From assembly GCA_030248215.1 (NCBI GenBank), contig JASANG010000836.1, positions 1 to 64,000 on the forward strand: a stretch of 64,000 bases of DNA, read 5' to 3'. Both the position numbers and the translations under genes were made by a program. Position 1 is the stretch's first letter. Each line of letters opens with the position of its first letter. Of the stretch, positions 59,301 to 64,000 are shown piece by piece. Under the pieces are notes generated by a model. The model did not search any database. It was not told the origin of the DNA and was given only the letters and a program-made list of their open reading frames with translations. The stretch is from Enoplolaimus lenunculus (lineage: Eukaryota > Nematoda > Enoplea > Enoplida > Thoracostomopsidae).

Positions 59301-62300
59301 AAATTACCTTTGAATGAAATCAATTGAACGTTTCGCTGAACAATCATAAGGTATCTTTGAGAAACAGTAAATGGCAAATATACGTTTCAAAATCGAAAAT
59401 TAAATTCCTATTTGCTCCCCAATAACTATTTTTTATGCTTTTGCAATATTATTTAACAATTTTTGACAGAAATGTAAAACATCCAAATACGGTTTACCAG
59501 CACATCATATAAATATGCGTACGCTATGTTAAATCTGAGATATAATCGAACAATAACAATAAATAAGTACGCCTAATTCAGTTGAAAATCAAATTAATGT
59601 TTATTTTTGGAATTTTTAAAAATCAGATTTTTAAAAAAATTTTATGTTTAGAATTTTTTCAAAAATTCAATTTTTAACAAAATGTTGTTTTTTGAATTTT
59701 TTAAAAAATTAAATTTTTTAATACAATTTTACTTTTTGAATTCTTTAAAAAATTAAATTTTTTAATACAATTTTACTTTTTGAATTCTTTAAAAAATTAA
59801 ATTAATACAATTTTATTTTTTCAATTTTTTAAAAAATTAATAAAAAAATTTCTTACCATCAATCGATCTTTGGTCAGCGATCCGAGGACGTTGGTGTTGA
59901 TTGAAGTTCCGAGGAATCGTGGAATGACTGAGCTTGGGCTCATCAAGTCGAACAAAGTGATGTCAATGCCGAGTTTTCGGAGGTCTGAAACAGGAAATTT
60001 TGTATAAAATGTTGGCTTATGTCTAGAGCTGATCATTAAACTTGTACAACAGTTCCGTGGCGTAAAGTGAGCATTGAGAAGGCGTACAAGGCCTCTCCAT
60101 CAATTGGAATTGTTATTTATGAACGGGAATATTGTCTTATTGAGCCCACCATTACACAAAGTTAAAATTTGGCAAAAAATCTTAAACTTACAACGACAGA
60201 GTTATTTGTTTTCAACAGTAACAAAAATAAATATCAAAACCCAAGTATTAGCAAATAAAAGTATTCGTAAAGTTCAAATTCATTTAAGTAAACAACTTAC
60301 AGTTGTGGAACGTATTTTGTGAGATTTTGGAGTCCAAAATTCCGGTTTGGATTCGTTTGGTCATTCGGAGTGCTTGTCGCAAGTTTTTGGCCCTAAAACA
60401 ATTAATAAAAACAATATTAGATTACTATATAATATATAACTAAACGCTTTTTATAAAACCAAAAATTAGCAAGAAATTTTGCTCGGAATTACAAATTGCA
60501 CGTATTATGGACATAAGTTAATTATTGTAAACAGATCTCAATAATTTACACCATAATTAACGGGGTCTTTTCGGTTATCCCCCTAGCCCGAGTTTGCCCA
60601 AAAGTGGTCGGATTTTAAAATTTTTTGGCATATTTGAGCTTCTCATGGCCTCTCCTGATTGGACGAGAAGACGGCCATAGCGAACAAAGAAAACGACGTT
60701 CTTAACATGGAATTGTTTTAAAAGTTGTCAAAACTTACAATTTTTCTTCACACGGATTGGTCGAGTTTGCCATATCGGACATAAGTTTGTGAGTGAACAC
60801 AGCGACTTGTCGGTTCGGTTCAATGTCAATTTGTTTCGCCATTTCTTCAAGGAGCGAGCGTTCCGGTCGCGAGTTGACGAGCAGCCACGAGCAAACTTGA
60901 CGCAATTGAGTTGATTCGCGTGGGTTCATGTAGATTGGCATCAAAACTCGTTGGATCTAAAGTTGAAAATTACACTTTTTGTAAATATGAAAAAATTTAG
61001 AAAAATCACAAAATCTTAAAATTAGCAAAAACATTATTCGTCAGAGATGTAAATGAGAAATAACGAAGAATTGACAAAACCCGTGGGTTTCTAGTAGAAT
61101 GACAAAAAAGCGTTAAATTTGCCAAAAATACGAATAAATTTTTTGCGGTATAATAAACAAATTTTAAAAAGACAAAAATCTTAAAAATACCTAAAATGTA
61201 TTCGAAGTTGAGTGAGAAGTAATAGAATTAACGAATTTACAAAATTTACCAAAAATATTCGAAAACACATTCGTTTGAGATATAATTAATATGCAAAGTA
61301 AAAAAATTAGCAAAAACTCATTTGTTGCACAATCTTAAATTCAGAATGAATATCAACAAATTTAGCGTATTCAAACTGAAACTTGGAGAAAAAAGTCAAA
61401 AGGTATAAACTTAACAATTGTATTATTTTTATTTGAGTATTCATTAATTTTAGAACTTTTTAAAATATTTATCATAAATTCAAAAATTTCAAAATCCGAT
61501 CTAAAACCGAGATGGTTGCGTTTTAATACCTTGTGCGGCATTTTGTTGATGAGTTGACGCAGTGCCAGTACAGCTTCAATGCGAACGTGGGTCGGATGGA
61601 ATTTTTCGGTGTTGTGAATGATTTTTTCCAACGGAAACACGGACAAATCGATGGCGGCGTTGCTCAGCGATTTCAGGTACAAAATTTTGTCTTCCCATTT
61701 TTGGCTCGATTTCATTTTGTTGATCAAAAGCTAAAATAATTATAACATATTTCTGTAAACAATTTAGTGTATTTTTAGATTTTGTCTCAAACTTAAATTT
61801 CAGCGAAAAAATTCGTTTGTTTGCAAAATTTTGTTTATTTTTCGTTAAAATACCTAAAAAACTTTTATGTCAGTTTTTTTGCTAAAATTTCGAAATGATT
61901 TTAAATCAGTTTGTGTTAAATTTCAAAACTTACCTGAACAAATTCAGATTTGTCGCTAGCGGTGCATCGTGTTGGCGTGGTCGATTGCTTGTCAATCGCG
62001 AGTTCATCTTTGCTCGTTTCACAAGCGGCTTTCATGAGGCTTCCGAGAGTCAAATAGCACGATCGTTTGAGCGATTTGTGTTGTTGCACTTTTTGCGATT
62101 CGCAAAGACGCTAAAATTGCAAAAAAGTGCTAATTGCACTTGCAAAAATACCTTATTTCGTAGTGTGCAACTTATTGCAGTTAGAATTTGTTGTAGAATA
62201 ATGCAATTTTTAATAATTTCTAAACGGACTAGACGAAAACACAAACTGCTCTTTGAGTGATTTGTTTGTAGTTTGGGCGTCTCGCACAGACACCAAGAAT

Positions 62301-63715
62301 AGCAAAAAATAATTGGTAATTGCATTTGCATAAAATTTTTACTTTTCCCTCTGAGCAACTTTAATTGTGGCAGAAATTTCTTGCGGAATAAAACAAATTT
62401 TGAAGATTATTTTTTGATGGAAATTAATATTTATTTGGTTTTGCAGACCTTCCACAACAAGCAGTTTTCTGTTTAGCCTAATTTGGAAAAATGCTAGTGA
62501 TATTCTTGAATACTCAAAAACAGCAAGCGTATAGAAATGGTCTTATTCAAAAGTCCGTATTCTCAAATTTGTATAGCACCTATCACCAGTTGGTGATAGG
62601 TTCTGTAACTTTCGATCCTGTGAATGCTGAGGCTAAAAATTTAGCACATTTTTCGCATTATAATTTGCTCTGCTCCAGTGCCAAATTTGAATTCAACAAT
62701 TGCAACAGTCGCTTTGGCACTGAGTTTGCAAACCTATTACTAATGATGATAGTTGCTATACACATTTGAGAATATGGGTCAAGATTGTTAAATTAGTAAA
62801 CAAATATACAAACAAATAAGTAAACAAATAAATGAATAAACTTACTTGAACATGGCGGACAATTTTCTTCGATACCATTCGTGAGTTTGGCAATTGACGA
62901 ACAGCCGATATGGCAACCGGTGTGCTTAATTCATTCTTTTCAATTTTTTCAACCAAATGGCGAACACAGTTGTCGGTGCCAGCCAGAGCGACTGCTGATT
63001 CCAAGATATCGCTAAAATTAATAAAAAAACGCCGAATTATTTTAACTGAGTTTTTAAAATATAAAAAAAATATAATTTGAATGTTAAAATATACGGCCAA
63101 TGTATTGAACAGGGCCGCTACAGTAGGATTAGCATATTCCTAAGCCTAAAAGCATAAGTGCAATAATAAGCTTATACCTAAGCCTAATCGTAAGCCTAAA
63201 CCTAAGCGTAAAAATGAGCATATTCCTAAGCCTAAGCCTAAGCCTTAGCTTAAGCCTAAGAGTAAGAATGAGTTTATTCCTAAGCCTAAGCGTAAGCCTA
63301 ACCTAAGGCCGGCAAAAATTTAATCTAAAGATTTTAGCTTACTCTATTGGAGTCTAGCAGAAAACGTTTCGCCTCTGATCTGTACATGGGCAAAAGATAA
63401 ACAACAGAACTGAAACTATTTTAGTATTTTTTAAAAATAAAAATATTCCAAAATCGCTAAGATTCACTTCAAATCAAAAATCGTTAAATTGAAACCCAAT
63501 TCGAAAACTCACTGAACAAATTTTTGTTCTTTGTTGTTCAAGTTGCTCGAGCTTTTTGACGTCATAAATTCTTCGTGAATGCGTTCGAGTTCTTGTTTGG
63601 TCGCTTTTCGCAACGATGAAACGAGCAACGAAAATTCGCTCGTCGCTCGGATTGGAATTGGTTCTTGTTCAGTTGATTCGACAGTTTGTGCCAATGATTT
63701 GATCAAGTTTTTGAC
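50361..63715 (-). CDS. Vg: vitellogenin (22 exons visible, 5' end outside window)
   Basis: Exons (minus strand): 63715-63513, 63011-62846, 62110-61934, 61730-61530, 60956-60739, 60392-60301, 59984-59857, 59293-59150, 58793-58667, 58488-58260, 57793-57502, 57061-56900, 56698-56528, 56020-55895, 55522-55388, 54671-54507, 53990-53820, 53391-53268, 52423-52260, 51624-51488, 51002-50780, 50513-50361. All are GT-AG with matching phases, giving 1235 residues plus stop. The visible start lies within the helical lipovitellin/large-lipid-transfer N-terminal module (to about 350). An open beta-sheet region follows (about 560-770). A short acidic Ser cluster (SSDSESSEE, near 745) stands where other vitellogenins carry phosphorylated Ser runs. 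A C-terminal von Willebrand type D domain starts at PVCKIQNNYIKTFDN (about 1013), includes LSDCFSVVAKDCS, and has CGLCG at 1150-1154. The signal peptide and roughly 300-350 residues must lie beyond 64000. Yolk lipoproteins are secreted and taken up by oocytes. No frame break is seen. Confidence 0.97.
50656..50748. repeat. 20-bp tandem repeat in the last vitellogenin intron
   Basis: Nearly five units of ACCGTGGGAACAATACTAGA with single-base variants. It lies between exons 21 and 22. Confidence 0.9.
51110..51290 (+). repeat. TTAGGC-like array in a vitellogenin intron
   Basis: CTTAGGCTTACGTTTAGGCT followed by many degenerate TTAGGC/TTAGGTTT words. No MITE ends are visible, so this block is either a decayed copy or an independent array. 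Confidence 0.75.
51687..51935. mobile_element. GAGTTGATT foldback MITE in a vitellogenin intron
   Basis: Ends CACTATAAATCCCAGTGAGT and (inverted) CACTGCAAATTCTAATTGG. The interior has many TGAGTTNATT / AACTCA words. The CACTGCAAA end resembles family D at 5853. Boundaries are approximate. Confidence 0.55.
52680..53225. mobile_element. fragment of MITE I and a full family K copy in a vitellogenin intron
   Basis: 52680-52800 carries AACGTCCCACATACGTATTTTGG and matches the left arm of MITE I (54727). 52905-53225 is a family K element with GTACAAAATGTACCACCGGG and GCGTTTTTGACCACCCCTCC on one side and ACAAAGAGGGGTTGTGCAAA and CGCGTGCCGGATACATTC on the other. Confidence 0.65.
53589..53757 (-). mobile_element. 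MITE family C, copy 7 (vitellogenin intron)
   Basis: CGGGCCATTAGCCAAGGG opens, the core TCAACCTTGCTTGTAATTCA is minus-oriented, and GAGCTGGTTACGGGCC closes. It begins about 60 bases downstream of the exon 53990-53820 donor. Confidence 0.65.
54727..55129. mobile_element. MITE family I (TTAAAGCTGGAACGC ends), 403 bp
   Basis: Left end TTAAAGCTGGAACGCCCCAC then ATACTTTACGTATTTTGGGC. Right end is the complement of TTAAAGCTGGAACGCACCAC then ATGCGTATTTTGGACAAG. It lies in the vitellogenin intron between 55388 and 54671. Confidence 0.85.
55205..55297. repeat. partial MITE family E (right half)
   Basis: AAACCTATTACTAACTGACG followed by CTATACACATTTGAGAATATGG matches the right end of the full copy at 62555-62777. 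Confidence 0.7.
56180..56388 (-). mobile_element. TTAGGC-bearing MITE, copy A10 (vitellogenin intron)
   Basis: GGCCAATGTAAAGAATTGGG and CCCTGATCTTTACACAGGCC are the inverted ends. The interior is CCTAAGCC array. The flanking octamers GCTAAAGC (56172-56179) and GCTAAAGT (56389-56396) differ at one base. Confidence 0.9.
57849..57965. repeat. partial MITE family E (left half)
   Basis: TGTATTCTCAAATGTGTGTA, then GCACCTATCAACAGTTGATG, match the left end of the copy at 62555. The right end is absent. It lies directly upstream, in gene orientation, of exon 57793-57502. Confidence 0.65.
59690..59835. repeat. about 44-bp AT-rich tandem repeat in a vitellogenin intron
   Basis: About three units of TTTTTGAATTCTTTAAAAAA plus TTAAATTTTTTAATACAATTTTAC. 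The array abuts the donor of exon 59984-59857. Confidence 0.8.
60562..60660. repeat. half copy of MITE family J
   Basis: GGGGTCTTTTCGGTTATCCC through CATATTTGAGCTTCTCATGG matches the left half of 17047-17325. The right arm is missing. Confidence 0.8.
62555..62777. mobile_element. MITE family E, complete copy (vitellogenin intron)
   Basis: CCGTATTCTCAAATTTGTAT then AGCACCTATCACC at one end, and the complement of CCCATATTCTCAAATGTGTA then TAGCAACTATCATC at the other. 223 bp, non-coding. Partial copies lie near 12637, 36490/36620 (split by family F), 55205 and 57849. Confidence 0.85.
63095..63391 (-). mobile_element. TTAGGC-bearing MITE, copy A11 (vitellogenin intron)
   Basis: GGCCAATGTATTGAACAGGG and CGCCTCTGATCTGTACATGGGC form the ends. 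At 297 bp it is the longest copy because its CCTAAG interior is expanded. No clear target duplication. Confidence 0.85.
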
Positions 63716-64000
63716 CTGAAAATTTGAATTTTATTAATATTTTAAAAATGTTTAAAAAAATTAAGTTTCAATTAATTACCATATGTTGAAAATACTCATT
63801 GGGTGTCGTTGCCGTTACTCATACCGACGATTTTCGGATAATTTTAGCTAAAATATCGAATATCAGAAAGTCATAAAAACATTTTTAAATCTTATGAGTT
63901 AAAATTTTCCAACTTTTAAAATGTTCCGGTTTTTAGGTGGGTCCATTTCTAGAAAGGCGTATAACATCCCTTTAGGCGTAAAATTCGCAGTGCAACAATA
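63716..64000. other. vitellogenin intron continuing off the window
   Basis: No further splice-flanked frame continuing the vitellogenin reading is seen on the minus strand. The next upstream exon therefore lies beyond 64000. Confidence 0.5.

Overview
The window is a repeat-rich, AT-rich stretch of an animal nuclear genome. Three protein-coding genes could be assembled exon by exon with GT-AG introns and consistent reading phase: a class II DYRK-type protein kinase (+ strand, 10501-16727, 5 exons, 618 aa), the synaptic small GTPase RAB-3 (+ strand, 38004-43480, 5 exons, 219 aa), and a vitellogenin (- strand, 63715-50361, 22 exons, 1235 aa visible, 5' end beyond the window). The RAB-3 length and motifs, the vitellogenin, and the many telomere-like TTAGGC arrays (TTAGGC is the nematode telomere unit) suggest a nematode with a large repetitive genome, perhaps a non-rhabditid or enoplean one. 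The species is not proven.

Layout. 1-10.4 kb holds repeats, a 5'-truncated LINE carrying a complete RNase H domain (1836-2769) and a 20-bp minisatellite (3141-3598). 10.5-16.7 kb is the kinase, whose introns are packed with MITEs and a tRNA-related SINE. 16.7-38 kb is a gene-poor repeat field with hAT-like MITEs, a duplicated tRNA-Val-derived SINE, an OTU-protease-like reading frame (28455-29342) and two weak orphan exons. 38-43.5 kb is rab-3. 43.5-50 kb is repeats plus a possible unrecognised multi-exon gene (47628-48183). 50.4-64 kb is vitellogenin.

The most notable repeat system is a family of short terminal-inverted-repeat elements, with about 8-bp target duplications in the better copies, whose interior is degenerate TTAGGC array. 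At least eleven full or partial copies lie in the window, several inside introns of the kinase and vitellogenin genes. At least ten other MITE families can be defined from internal comparison, some nested in each other. In rab-3, the 5' splice site of exon 2 is the first unit of a 26-bp tandem repeat, so the donor sequence is copied seven times in a row.

The three genes look functionally unrelated (cell-cycle or developmental kinase, synaptic vesicle GTPase, yolk protein). No operon-like spacing is seen.
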